From positions 384,298-393,127 of the forward strand of contig NZ_GG700752.1 of NCBI RefSeq assembly GCF_000160855.1: DNA of 8,830 bases, in the 5' to 3' direction. Origin of the DNA: Lactobacillus helveticus DSM 20075 = CGMCC 1.1877. Its GTDB lineage: Bacteria; Bacillota; Bacilli; Lactobacillales; Lactobacillaceae. Of the stretch, positions 1-5,391 are shown one piece after another. Numbering within the stretch: position 1 is the stretch's first letter; each line of letters begins with the position of its first letter. The position numbers and the translations under genes are program-made. The notes below the pieces were generated by a model. It worked only from the letters and a program-made list of their open reading frames with translations, ran no database searches and was not told the origin of the DNA.

Positions 1-456
1 TTACGCTTTAACTTGTAGGCCTTAATTAAGTCGGAACTTGGATTAGTGATCAAGTGATTATTCATAATTGCGTCGGTTAAATCCGCATATGAGTGTCCTG
101 TTAATTTCTCTAAATCAGCTTTATACCAAGTATCGCGGCCATTGATATAAACGTTGTTCATATTAACCCATTCTTCGCTAGAACGAGTTTTGCCCTTGCT
201 AGAGGTCTCATTAGTAATATGGTAGACGGTTGAATCTCCACCGAACGTGGTGTTGGCGATAGCTGATTGATTAGAGGTATCAGTGCCAAGAGTGACTGAC
301 TGAATAACTTGACCGCTCTTGAAGCCCTTTTTAATTTTTTGAACTACCTGAGTTTTGTTTAAAACTGGGTCAGCCTTCTTTTCTTTTTGACTGCAGCCAC
401 TGAGTAAAAAAGACAGTAGCTAATGATATACCGATAATTGCTTTTTTTAATTTCAT
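1..456 (-). pseudogene. Frameshifted lipoprotein gene, partial at left edge
   Basis: A second lipoprotein gene lies 13 bp downstream of the intact one at 470-1225. From the ATG at 454-456 (upstream GAAGAA may serve as a weak Shine-Dalgarno) it begins MKLKKAIIGISLATVF, then leaves frame at a run of six T on the coding strand (plus-strand A6, 406-411) and stops at 370-372 after 28 residues. Removing one base of that run restores a perfect type II signal peptide ending in LLSGC with Cys at residue 21. The frame then stays open for about 130 codons to the window edge with no further lesion. The body shares the pattern W-V-x-(N)-x-Y-I ... W-(Y/F)-K with its neighbour (for example EWVNMNNVYINGRDTWYK), so the two look like tandem paralogues. 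Function unknown; expected to be membrane-anchored outside the cell when intact. The C-terminus is outside the window. A sequencing error in the homopolymer cannot be excluded. Confidence 0.75.
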
Positions 457-469
457 GATTAAATTCTTC

Positions 470-1225
470 TTATTTTTTGCCAATTTTTCCTAAATCAACG
501 GAGTTCTTTTTAACTGTGCTAGGAATAGATAATTTCTTAATCTGATCAATTTGATCAACATTCATAGTCAAAGTCTTCTTTTGACCATCATCCTTGTAGC
601 TAGAGGCAATTTTTACATCGTTGACGTTGTAATTTTTATCAACATCAACTTGGATCTCGGTGTTGATTGGCTTTACATCATCAATGTCGATACCGATTAA
701 AGTAGTAACTGCAGCGTTAGAGACGATTGCGTTCCAAACTTTTTTGTTGTTTCCTTTATAAATAAGGGCATAGTTGTTGCCGTTTCTTTTTACTTTGAAT
801 TGTTTGTGCAAAGGAATAAATGGAATTAGCAAGTTGCCATTTAAACTTTGGATAAATGATGAGTAGGTGCCAGCCTTAGCAGTCGTCTTGAACCAGTGAT
901 CGCTGTTGGTACCTTTCATTTGAATGTAGCTATTTTTCCCTTCAACCCACATTTTATAGTGATTAGAGGTTGCAGAAACATTGGCATAAACGATTGTAGG
1001 CTTAGATGTATATTGAACTGCGGCCTTTTGTAAAGTTTTGCCATTGCTTTTTTCATTACAAGTGGCATGCATCGAATTGTAATTTGCCTTTTGTGCTTTA
1101 GTTAAAATGGTTTTAGCACTTGGCAAATTGTCGCCAGATTTAGTGCTTTTTTGCGAACACGCAGATAAACATAATGCTAGTAAGGCAACTAAGCCTAAAA
1201 GTAATTTTTTGTTTTTAAATCTCAT
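470..1225 (-). CDS. Membrane-anchored lipoprotein of unknown function
   Basis: A 251-residue protein with a classic lipoprotein signal: positive N-terminus (R2, K4, K6, K7), hydrophobic core at about 8-20, and lipobox L20-S21-A22-C23. Cleavage and lipidation at Cys23 would anchor it to the outer face of the membrane. The mature part is lysine- and asparagine-rich and beta-strand-like, with W93 and W111 in a pattern reminiscent of DUF6612/LppX-type lipoproteins, which have a LolA-like fold. That assignment is by impression only. I recognise no catalytic motif, and the substrate or partner is unknown. It is the first gene of a minus-strand pair with the frameshifted paralogue 13 bp downstream, and it is transcribed away from gpmA. 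The start ATG (1223-1225) has a modest AGAAG Shine-Dalgarno about 6 nt upstream, and it begins directly with the signal peptide, which supports this start. Confidence 0.85.
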   Translation of the reverse strand: MRFKNKKLLLGLVALLALCLSACSQKSTKSGDNLPSAKTILTKAQKANYNSMHATCNEKSNGKTLQKAAVQYTSKPTIVYANVSATSNHYKMWVEGKNSYIQMKGTNSDHWFKTTAKAGTYSSFIQSLNGNLLIPFIPLHKQFKVKRNGNNYALIYKGNNKKVWNAIVSNAAVTTLIGIDIDDVKPINTEIQVDVDKNYNVNDVKIASSYKDDGQKKTLTMNVDQIDQIKKLSIPSTVKKNSVDLGKIGKK

Positions 1226-1249
1226 TTTTACACTTCTTTTTGAATATTT

Positions 1250-1263
1250 TTACTTAAAAGTAA
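1250..1263. repeat. Short dyad upstream of the lipoprotein gene
   Basis: TTACTT-AA-AAGTAA has perfect 6-bp arms around a 2-bp centre, about 25 bp upstream of the lipoprotein start codon. It could be an operator half-site pair or a small hairpin in the leader. It is short and AT-rich, so chance is a serious alternative. Confidence 0.3.
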
Positions 1264-1289
1264 CACAAAAAGGTAGATAATAAAAAGTG

Positions 1290-1308
1290 AACATCAAAAA
1301 AAGATGTT
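1290..1308. repeat. Inverted repeat in the divergent intergenic region
   Basis: AACATC, seven A, GATGTT: 6-bp perfect arms in the 162-bp gap between the divergent lipoprotein gene and gpmA, ahead of both coding regions. It could be an operator for either promoter or a weak hairpin. The T run after the right arm is short and the stem is weak, so I do not call it a terminator. Confidence 0.3.
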
Positions 1309-1345
1309 TTTACTCCTTTCTCTATGAAAAAAACTGTGAAATGTG

Positions 1346-1351
1346 TAAAAT
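1346..1351 (+). promoter_or_regulatory. Possible -10 element of gpmA
   Basis: TAAAAT lies 37 nt upstream of the gpmA start codon and is a plausible -10 hexamer. No good -35 sits at the right distance (best is TATGAA at 1323-1328, 17-nt spacer). If it is used, transcription would start near 1358, downstream of the alternative ATG at 1352, which agrees with initiation at 1388. Confidence 0.25.
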
Positions 1352-1372
1352 ATGGATGAAACATTGAATTTT

Positions 1373-1380
1373 AAAAGGAG
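1373..1380 (+). promoter_or_regulatory. gpmA ribosome binding site (decides the start)
   Basis: AAAAGGAG followed by 7 nt and ATG at 1388. This strong Shine-Dalgarno sets the start at [10 protein letters not shown] rather than at the in-frame ATG at 1352, which would place this very sequence inside the coding region and add 12 residues that the family does not have. Confidence 0.85.
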
Positions 1381-1387
1381 ATATTTC

Positions 1388-2080
1388 ATGTCAAAATTAG
1401 TTTTAATCCGTCACGGACAAAGTGAATGGAACCTTTCTAACCAATTTACTGGTTGGGTTGATGTTAACCTTTCAGAAAAAGGTGTTGAAGAAGCTAAGAA
1501 GGCTGGTCGTTTAATCAAGGAACACGGTCTTGAATTTGATCAAGCTTACACTTCATTATTAACTCGTGCCATCAAGACTTTGCACTTCGCATTGGAAGAA
1601 AGTGGTCAACTCTGGATTCCAGAAATGAAGACTTGGAGACTTAACGAACGTCACTACGGTGCTCTTCAAGGTTTGAACAAGAAGAAGACTGCTGAAAAGT
1701 ACGGCGATGAACAAGTTCACATTTGGCGTCGTTCATACGATGTATTGCCACCAGCTATTGATGATGACAATGAATTCAGTCAAGCACATGACCGTCGTTA
1801 CGCAAACTTGGACCCACACATCGTTCCTAAGGCAGAAAACTTACACGTATGTCTTGACCGTGTAATGCCATTCTGGGAAGATCACATTGCTCCAGACTTG
1901 CTTGACGGCAAGAACGTAATTATCGCAGCTCACGGTAACTCACTTCGTGCTTTGACTAAGTACATCGAAAACATTTCTGACGACGACATCATGAACCTCG
2001 AAATGAAGACTGGTGAACCAGTTGTTTACACATTCGACGAAAACTTGGATGTTGTTAACAAGGAAAAGTTGGACGACTAA
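1388..2080 (+). CDS. gpmA: 2,3-bisphosphoglycerate-dependent phosphoglycerate mutase
   Basis: Interconverts 3-phosphoglycerate and 2-phosphoglycerate in glycolysis in the cytosol, through a phosphohistidine intermediate primed by 2,3-bisphosphoglycerate. At 230 residues from the chosen start it has the normal length for bacterial dPGM. The family motifs are visible: R8-H9-G10 with the phosphorylated His9, then Q-S-E-W-N; Arg60; the acid/base Glu87 within [13 protein letters not shown]114/R115; and the second active-site histidine H182 in [10 protein letters not shown]. Codon use is strongly biased to C-ending codons (by hand, all seven Tyr codons are TAC), as expected for an abundant glycolytic enzyme. 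It is transcribed alone, divergently from the lipoprotein genes, and is followed by two hairpin terminators. The start is set by AAAAGGAG 7 nt upstream. Confidence 0.97.
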   Translation: MSKLVLIRHGQSEWNLSNQFTGWVDVNLSEKGVEEAKKAGRLIKEHGLEFDQAYTSLLTRAIKTLHFALEESGQLWIPEMKTWRLNERHYGALQGLNKKKTAEKYGDEQVHIWRRSYDVLPPAIDDDNEFSQAHDRRYANLDPHIVPKAENLHVCLDRVMPFWEDHIAPDLLDGKNVIIAAHGNSLRALTKYIENISDDDIMNLEMKTGEPVVYTFDENLDVVNKEKLDD

Positions 2081-2103
2081 TTTAATTAATGGTTATTCAC
2101 ACA

Positions 2104-2137
2104 AAAAAGGAACTTCGCAAGAAGCTCCTTTTTATTT
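2104..2137 (+). terminator. gpmA terminator hairpin 1
   Basis: Arms AAAAAGGA(A)CTTC and GAAG(C)TCCTTTTT close a GCAA tetraloop (2117-2120), and the T-rich tail continues past 2133. One A/C mismatch (2112/2125) interrupts the stem on the plus strand. Read on the minus strand the same pair becomes G-U, and the A-rich left flank becomes a T tail, so the element can act in both directions. Confidence 0.8.
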
Positions 2138-2158
2138 TGCGATTTTTATGCAAAAAAA

Positions 2159-2186
2159 AGCACCCCGGAAGGGATGCTCTATTTTA
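2159..2186 (+). terminator. Second hairpin terminator after gpmA
   Basis: Arms AGCA(C)CCC (2159-2166) and GGG(A)TGCT (2171-2178) close a GGAA tetraloop, followed by CTATTTTATC. It is preceded by eight A (2152-2159), so on the minus strand the hairpin is followed by a run of T and the C/A mismatch becomes a G-U pair. By sequence it is the better terminator for leftward transcripts. Confidence 0.65.
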
Positions 2187-2246
2187 TCAACTTGCCCCAA
2201 AAACTATTTTTAAAACATTTGATTTCATAATTTTTTGGAACAAGTT

Positions 2247-2260
2247 TATTATATTATAAA
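2247..2260 (+). promoter_or_regulatory. AT-rich possible promoter region of pcp
   Basis: Overlapping -10-like hexamers TATTAT (2247-2252) and TATAAA (2255-2260) lie 40-55 nt upstream of the pcp start. No convincing -35 is correctly spaced, so the call rests on composition and position only. Confidence 0.25.
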
Positions 2261-2301
2261 TAAAAATATTTTACCATTTTTTCTAAGAAAAGAGGAACAA
2301 C

Positions 2302-2904
2302 ATGAAAATATTAGTAACTGGTTTTGATCCTTTTGGTGGATAAAAGATTAATCCTGCAATTGAAGCTGTAAAAAGATTACCTGATGAAATAGCAGGCAAT
2401 CAGATTATTAAATTAGAAGTTCCTACTATTTTTTATCAAAGTGCGGAAGTGGTAAAAAAGGCGATTGAAAAAGAAAATCCTGAAATGGTAATTAATGTAG
2501 GCCAAGCAGGAGGACGCAGTGCTATTACGCCTGAGAGAATCGCAATTAATTTTCAAGCGGGCTCAACTCCCGATAATTCTGGCAAGGGTCCTAAAGAGGG
2601 CAAAATTCAAGCAGATGGATTAGATGGCTACTTTACACAATTGCCAATTAAGAAGATGGTCACCGCGATTCGTCATGCCGGCTTGCCTGCACAAGTTTCC
2701 AATTCTGCAGGCACATATGTCTGCAACCATCTTTTTTACGAAATTCAATATCTAATTCATCACGATTATCCTAATTTAAAAGCCGGATTTATTCACATTC
2801 CATATTTGCCAAGCCAAGCTAAGAATGGACGTTATCCTTCAATGAGCTTAGACAATATGGTAACTGGTTTAACAGTAGCAATTGAAACAGCAGCGATGTA
2901 TTAA
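2302..2904 (+). pseudogene. pcp: Pyrrolidone-carboxylate peptidase gene with premature stop
   Basis: Pyroglutamyl peptidase I (peptidase family C15), a cytosolic cysteine peptidase that removes N-terminal pyroglutamate from peptides. The start ATG has AGAGGA 5 nt upstream, and the protein opens MKILVTGFDPFGG, the family's N-terminal signature. Codon 14 is TAA (2341-2343), where the family usually has Glu (GAA), so one G-to-T change explains it. The rest is open to the TAA at 2902-2904, giving the normal ~200 codons. Counting the stop as residue 14, the triad is intact: Glu78 in [14 protein letters not shown], Cys141 in [14 protein letters not shown], and His165 in GFIHIPYLP. Restarting downstream (for example the GTG at 2449, residue 50) would drop the first strand and the substrate-pocket FDPFGG loop, so activity is unlikely. 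No second lesion is seen, so the mutation is recent or is a read error. Confidence 0.9.
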
Positions 2905-2906
2905 AA

Positions 2907-2944
2907 ATTGACAGTCGCCCCTGTTAAGTGCTATTTTTGTCAAT
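2907..2944. repeat. Inverted repeat ATTGACA/TGTCAAT around a promoter
   Basis: Perfect 7-bp arms at 2907-2913 and 2938-2944, separated by 24 nt. The left arm contains the -35 hexamer and the right arm covers the predicted transcription start of the epimerase-like gene. It may be an operator or simply a coincidence with the -35; there is no T tail that would make it a pcp terminator. Confidence 0.4.
2908..2937 (+). promoter_or_regulatory. Promoter of the epimerase-like gene
   Basis: A consensus -35, TTGACA (2908-2913), is followed by an 18-nt spacer and TATTTT (2932-2937). Transcription would start near 2944, leaving a ~25-nt leader that carries the GGGGAG ribosome binding site (2956-2961) 6 nt before the ATG at 2968. 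Confidence 0.55.
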
Positions 2945-2967
2945 GGAATTAAAGTGGGGAGAAAAAT

Positions 2968-3528
2968 ATGCAAACAATTGATAATTCTCTCTTACAAGTC
3001 TCTGTCGATGAGAATGGGGCCGAAATGGTCCATCTTGTATCTATTAATGATAATTATGATTATCTCGGCGAAAATGGGACTGAAGAGGGTATGGCAATTG
3101 CTTTTCCAGTACTTGATCAAGGCAATAACTGGGCCAGCAAACTGCCCTGGACTGTCGTAGATAAAGGTGATACTCGAGTCAGTTTGACTTTAATTGATAC
3201 TCCGGAAAGCTATAAGAGTTTTCCGTATCATTTTGAAGTGATGACAACTTATGCTTTGAAGGGCAATCAATTAAAAATATCATTTTATCTAAAAAATTCA
3301 TCACATAAGGAATTACCATTTTCATTAGGCTTTATATTGCCAAATACTTGGCAAAGTCAAAGCAGCGTTAATAAAATTAGTTTGATTAATGAAGAACATG
3401 GAATTGATATTGTTTCGACTGATTTTAAATTAACTGCAGAAGATGGCAAAGTTACTGCTTTTACCGATAAAATTGAATTGGAGGCTGAAAGCAGCCGCAA
3501 TTTTGAGATTACCTTGACATTGAAGTAA
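2968..3528 (+). CDS. Short aldose 1-epimerase (mutarotase)-like protein
   Basis: A 186-residue cytosolic protein resembling the LacX/YihR branch of galactose mutarotase-like proteins, which bind or epimerise sugars in a beta-sandwich. The N-terminal strands (NSLLQVSVDENGAEMVHLVS), the central FPYHFEVMTTYALKGNQLKI followed by KNSS...LPFSLGF, and the closing IELEAESSRNFEITLTL follow the family pattern. It is about 100 residues shorter than usual (near 290-300). The segment that normally carries the HGFAR histidine is missing, and the second histidine site (family GGHPAF) reads SLGFILPN. It is therefore probably not a catalytic mutarotase; a sugar-binding or vestigial role is possible. I see no frameshift or stop that would explain the short length. 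The start is supported by GGGGAG 6 nt upstream. It has its own promoter and terminator, so it is a single-gene unit. Confidence 0.6.
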   Translation: MQTIDNSLLQVSVDENGAEMVHLVSINDNYDYLGENGTEEGMAIAFPVLDQGNNWASKLPWTVVDKGDTRVSLTLIDTPESYKSFPYHFEVMTTYALKGNQLKISFYLKNSSHKELPFSLGFILPNTWQSQSSVNKISLINEEHGIDIVSTDFKLTAEDGKVTAFTDKIELEAESSRNFEITLTLK

Positions 3529-3558
3529 AAATAAGTAACGATTTTAATAAGATGTAGG

Positions 3559-3588
3559 AAGCAAGTCAGCGATGATTTGCTTTTTTTG
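3559..3588 (+). terminator. Rho-independent terminator of the epimerase-like gene
   Basis: Stem GCAAGTC (3561-3567) with GATTTGC (3574-3580) has one G-T wobble and a 6-nt loop AGCGAT, extended by flanking A-T pairs and followed by seven T (3581-3587). Its T tract runs straight into the extended -10 of the next operon. Confidence 0.85.
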
Positions 3589-3595
3589 TTATAAT
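3587..3595 (+). promoter_or_regulatory. Extended -10 promoter of the LCP/PlsY-like/LTA-synthase-like operon
   Basis: TGTTATAAT is a perfect TATAAT (3590-3595) with the TGn extension and no recognisable -35, which is normal for extended -10 promoters. Transcription would start near 3602, giving a short leader of about 28 nt before the ATG at 3630. The element abuts and overlaps the end of the preceding terminator's T run. Confidence 0.65.
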
Positions 3596-3629
3596 ACACT
3601 CAATATGAATTTACATATAGGTATGATTT

Positions 3630-4739
3630 ATGAAGAAAAGTAGAAAAGAGTATAGAAATCACCCGACCGAGACTCGAGTGCAGAATCATAGATATAAAAA
3701 ACGTCATATTTGGGCGTGGGTCACGGGAACAGTTGCTTTAGTGGCAGTAGTTGCGACTGCGGCTTATTTTGCTTCTGTTTACTTCAAAGCAAAGAATGCC
3801 GTCGACAAAACCTATGATCCACATACTGCAGTGAAAACTACAGGTGAATTTAATGGGAAAAAACGTTTTGCCGTTTTATTGATGGGGACTGATACTGGTA
3901 CTCTTAATCGAACGGAGAAGCGTGGACGAACCGATACCATGATTTTAGCTGTAGTTAACCCTGCTAAAAAGCACTACAAGCTGGTTTCTATCCCGCGTGA
4001 TACGATGGCACAGCTGGTTGGTAGTGAAGAAACCTTCCGCACCGAAAAAATCAACGCTGCCTATGAAATAGGCGGAGCGAGGATGGCAATGGATTCGGTT
4101 TCCGAATTGATCAATGTGCCGATTAAATATTATGCCGTGGTGAACATGGGCGGAATCATGAAGATGATTCGCTATGTTGGCGGTATTAATATAAGGCCAA
4201 CGCTTAGTTTTGAATATGGCGGCTATGTTTTTGAAAAAGGCAAATTAACCCATATGGGTGGTGCCGGAGCACTGGCTTATTCAAGAATGCGCTACGACGA
4301 TCCTAAGGGCGATTACGGCAGGCAAGAAAGACAGCGACAGGTCATTGTGACTTTAATTAAAAAGGCTGTCTCAATTAGTTCGCTATCGAATTTGGATTCA
4401 ATCCTGACTTCGGTTTCAAGCAACGTTAGAACTAATTTGCCATTTAGTGCCCTGCAGCAGATTGCAATGAATTATCGTAATTATGCTAATAGCTCATCTA
4501 GTGATTATCTTCATGGTTATAATGCAGAAATTAAAGACGCAGCTTATCAGATTCAGCCAACCAGCGAATTACAACGAATTTCGGATTTAGTTCGGTCAGA
4601 GTTGGGCTTAGAAAAAGAAGTTGTTCAGAATAACGAGACTTTCCAAAATGAACAAAATGAGGCTAACGGCTTTAGTTTTAAGAGCGGTAAGACGCAGCAT
4701 TATCATATCTATGATTACACTGGAGAAGGGGATAATTAA
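3630..4739 (+). CDS. LytR-CpsA-Psr (LCP) family cell-wall glycopolymer ligase
   Basis: LCP enzymes act outside the membrane and transfer teichoic acids or polysaccharides from undecaprenyl-diphosphate carriers to peptidoglycan. The 369-residue protein has a basic cytoplasmic N-terminus (1-27), one membrane helix (about 29-51) and an extracellular LCP domain (about 78-250). Family landmarks are LLMGTDTG (84-90), the Arg100/Asp102 pair in GRTDTMILA, SIPRDT with Arg123-Asp124, KINAAYEIGG (140-149), and YSRMRYDDPKGDYGRQERQRQ with R219, R221, D223, D224, R231 and R234, the charged residues that bind pyrophosphate and metal. The last ~100 residues are Ser/Asn/Gln-rich and less conserved. The start has only a weak AGG (3619-3621). 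It is the first gene of the operon, and its TAA overlaps the next ATG by one base (TAATG), implying coupled translation. Codon use is ordinary, mostly T-ending. The glycopolymer is not identifiable; the neighbours suggest one involving glycerol phosphate. Confidence 0.92.
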   Translation: MKKSRKEYRNHPTETRVQNHRYKKRHIWAWVTGTVALVAVVATAAYFASVYFKAKNAVDKTYDPHTAVKTTGEFNGKKRFAVLLMGTDTGTLNRTEKRGRTDTMILAVVNPAKKHYKLVSIPRDTMAQLVGSEETFRTEKINAAYEIGGARMAMDSVSELINVPIKYYAVVNMGGIMKMIRYVGGINIRPTLSFEYGGYVFEKGKLTHMGGAGALAYSRMRYDDPKGDYGRQERQRQVIVTLIKKAVSISSLSNLDSILTSVSSNVRTNLPFSALQQIAMNYRNYANSSSSDYLHGYNAEIKDAAYQIQPTSELQRISDLVRSELGLEKEVVQNNETFQNEQNEANGFSFKSGKTQHYHIYDYTGEGDN

Positions 4740-5356
4740 TGGAGCGAGTTTGGGCCACGCTGATTGGCTATGTTTTTGGCAATTTTTTGACAGCGATGGT
4801 TGTTGGTAAAATCTTTTTGAAAATAAATCCTACAGAATATGGTTCGTATAATCCAGGAACGGCTAACATGGGGGCCGTTTTTGGAAAGAAATGGGGTATT
4901 TTAACTTGTTTAGGCGATTTGCTAAAAAGTTTAATTGCCCTGTTTATCGTATATTTTGCTTTCCCAGTACATATCAATATTGCATATGCTGGGTTAGGCC
5001 TGATTTTAGGCCACTGTTTTCCAATTTGGGATCACTTTAAGGGTGGTAAAGGCGTTGCCGTTGCTGCTCAGGTGGCGGTCTTTTATAATTGGAGAATTGG
5101 TTTTGCAACTTTGCTGGTTGCTCTTGTGTTAACTGCAATCATGCAAAACTTGACGATGCCGCCAATTGTGTTTATGCTTTTATTCAGTGTTTATGCTTTT
5201 TGGCATAACCAACAGGCAGGAATTGTCTTTTTGGTGATTACTTTGATCATGATTTTCAAATTCTGGCATGATATCATAGATTTCTTTACCGGTCATGGCA
5301 AAAAAGTCGATATCTTATATTCGATTAAGAAGAAGTTGGGAATTAAGAGCAAGTAA
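4739..5356 (+). CDS. PlsY-family membrane protein with degenerate active-site motifs
   Basis: PlsY enzymes use acyl-phosphate to acylate glycerol-3-phosphate at the membrane, the first step of phospholipid synthesis. This 205-residue protein has the family length, five or more hydrophobic helices, and a clear motif 2: GHCFPIWDHFKGGKGVA (91-107), the glycine-rich glycerol-phosphate-binding loop. Motif 1 is altered: the usual GSIP-like start reads GNFLT, the DxRxxGSGNxGxTN-like stretch reads NPTEYGSYNPGTAN (30-43) with Thr32 where Arg is expected, and its terminal Arg is missing. Motif 3, normally H-x-x-N...R...G-x-E, reads H177-D-I-I-D-F-F-T-G, keeping His but losing Asn and Glu. It is therefore likely a specialised paralogue rather than the housekeeping PlsY. 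GGAGAAGGGG just upstream is the ribosome binding site, and the start overlaps the LCP stop. Its place between LCP and LTA-synthase-like genes points to envelope polymer metabolism. The function is inferred, not shown. Confidence 0.8.
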   Translation: MERVWATLIGYVFGNFLTAMVVGKIFLKINPTEYGSYNPGTANMGAVFGKKWGILTCLGDLLKSLIALFIVYFAFPVHINIAYAGLGLILGHCFPIWDHFKGGKGVAVAAQVAVFYNWRIGFATLLVALVLTAIMQNLTMPPIVFMLLFSVYAFWHNQQAGIVFLVITLIMIFKFWHDIIDFFTGHGKKVDILYSIKKKLGIKSK

Positions 5357-5391
5357 TGACAAAAATTTTAGTAAGGACATAGACTAGGAAA

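Noticed and set aside
1352..1387. In-frame upstream ATG that would add 12 residues to GpmA
   Set aside because: The strong AAAAGGAG site lies inside this extension and is ideally spaced for the ATG at 1388, and the family starts at the [14 protein letters not shown] N-terminus.
2013..2213. 66-codon open frame overlapping the gpmA end
   Set aside because: It runs out of frame through gpmA and through both terminator hairpins, has no ribosome binding site, and gives low-complexity Lys/Ser text.
2449..2904. Shorter Pcp made from the GTG at 2449
   Set aside because: No good ribosome binding site at the right spacing, and the product would lack the N-terminal strand and the substrate-pocket loop; it is better described as the remnant of an interrupted pcp.
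2954..3160. 68-codon frame overlapping the epimerase-like gene
   Set aside because: It is a shifted shadow of the real gene; the GGGGAG site fits the ATG at 2968.
3357..3599. 80-codon minus-strand frame across the epimerase end and terminator
   Set aside because: It is antisense to coding sequence, its start lies in the extended -10/terminator region, and it has no ribosome binding site or family resemblance.
4768..4977. 69-codon minus-strand frame inside the PlsY-like gene
   Set aside because: It is an antisense shadow of a well-supported membrane protein gene with no own signals.
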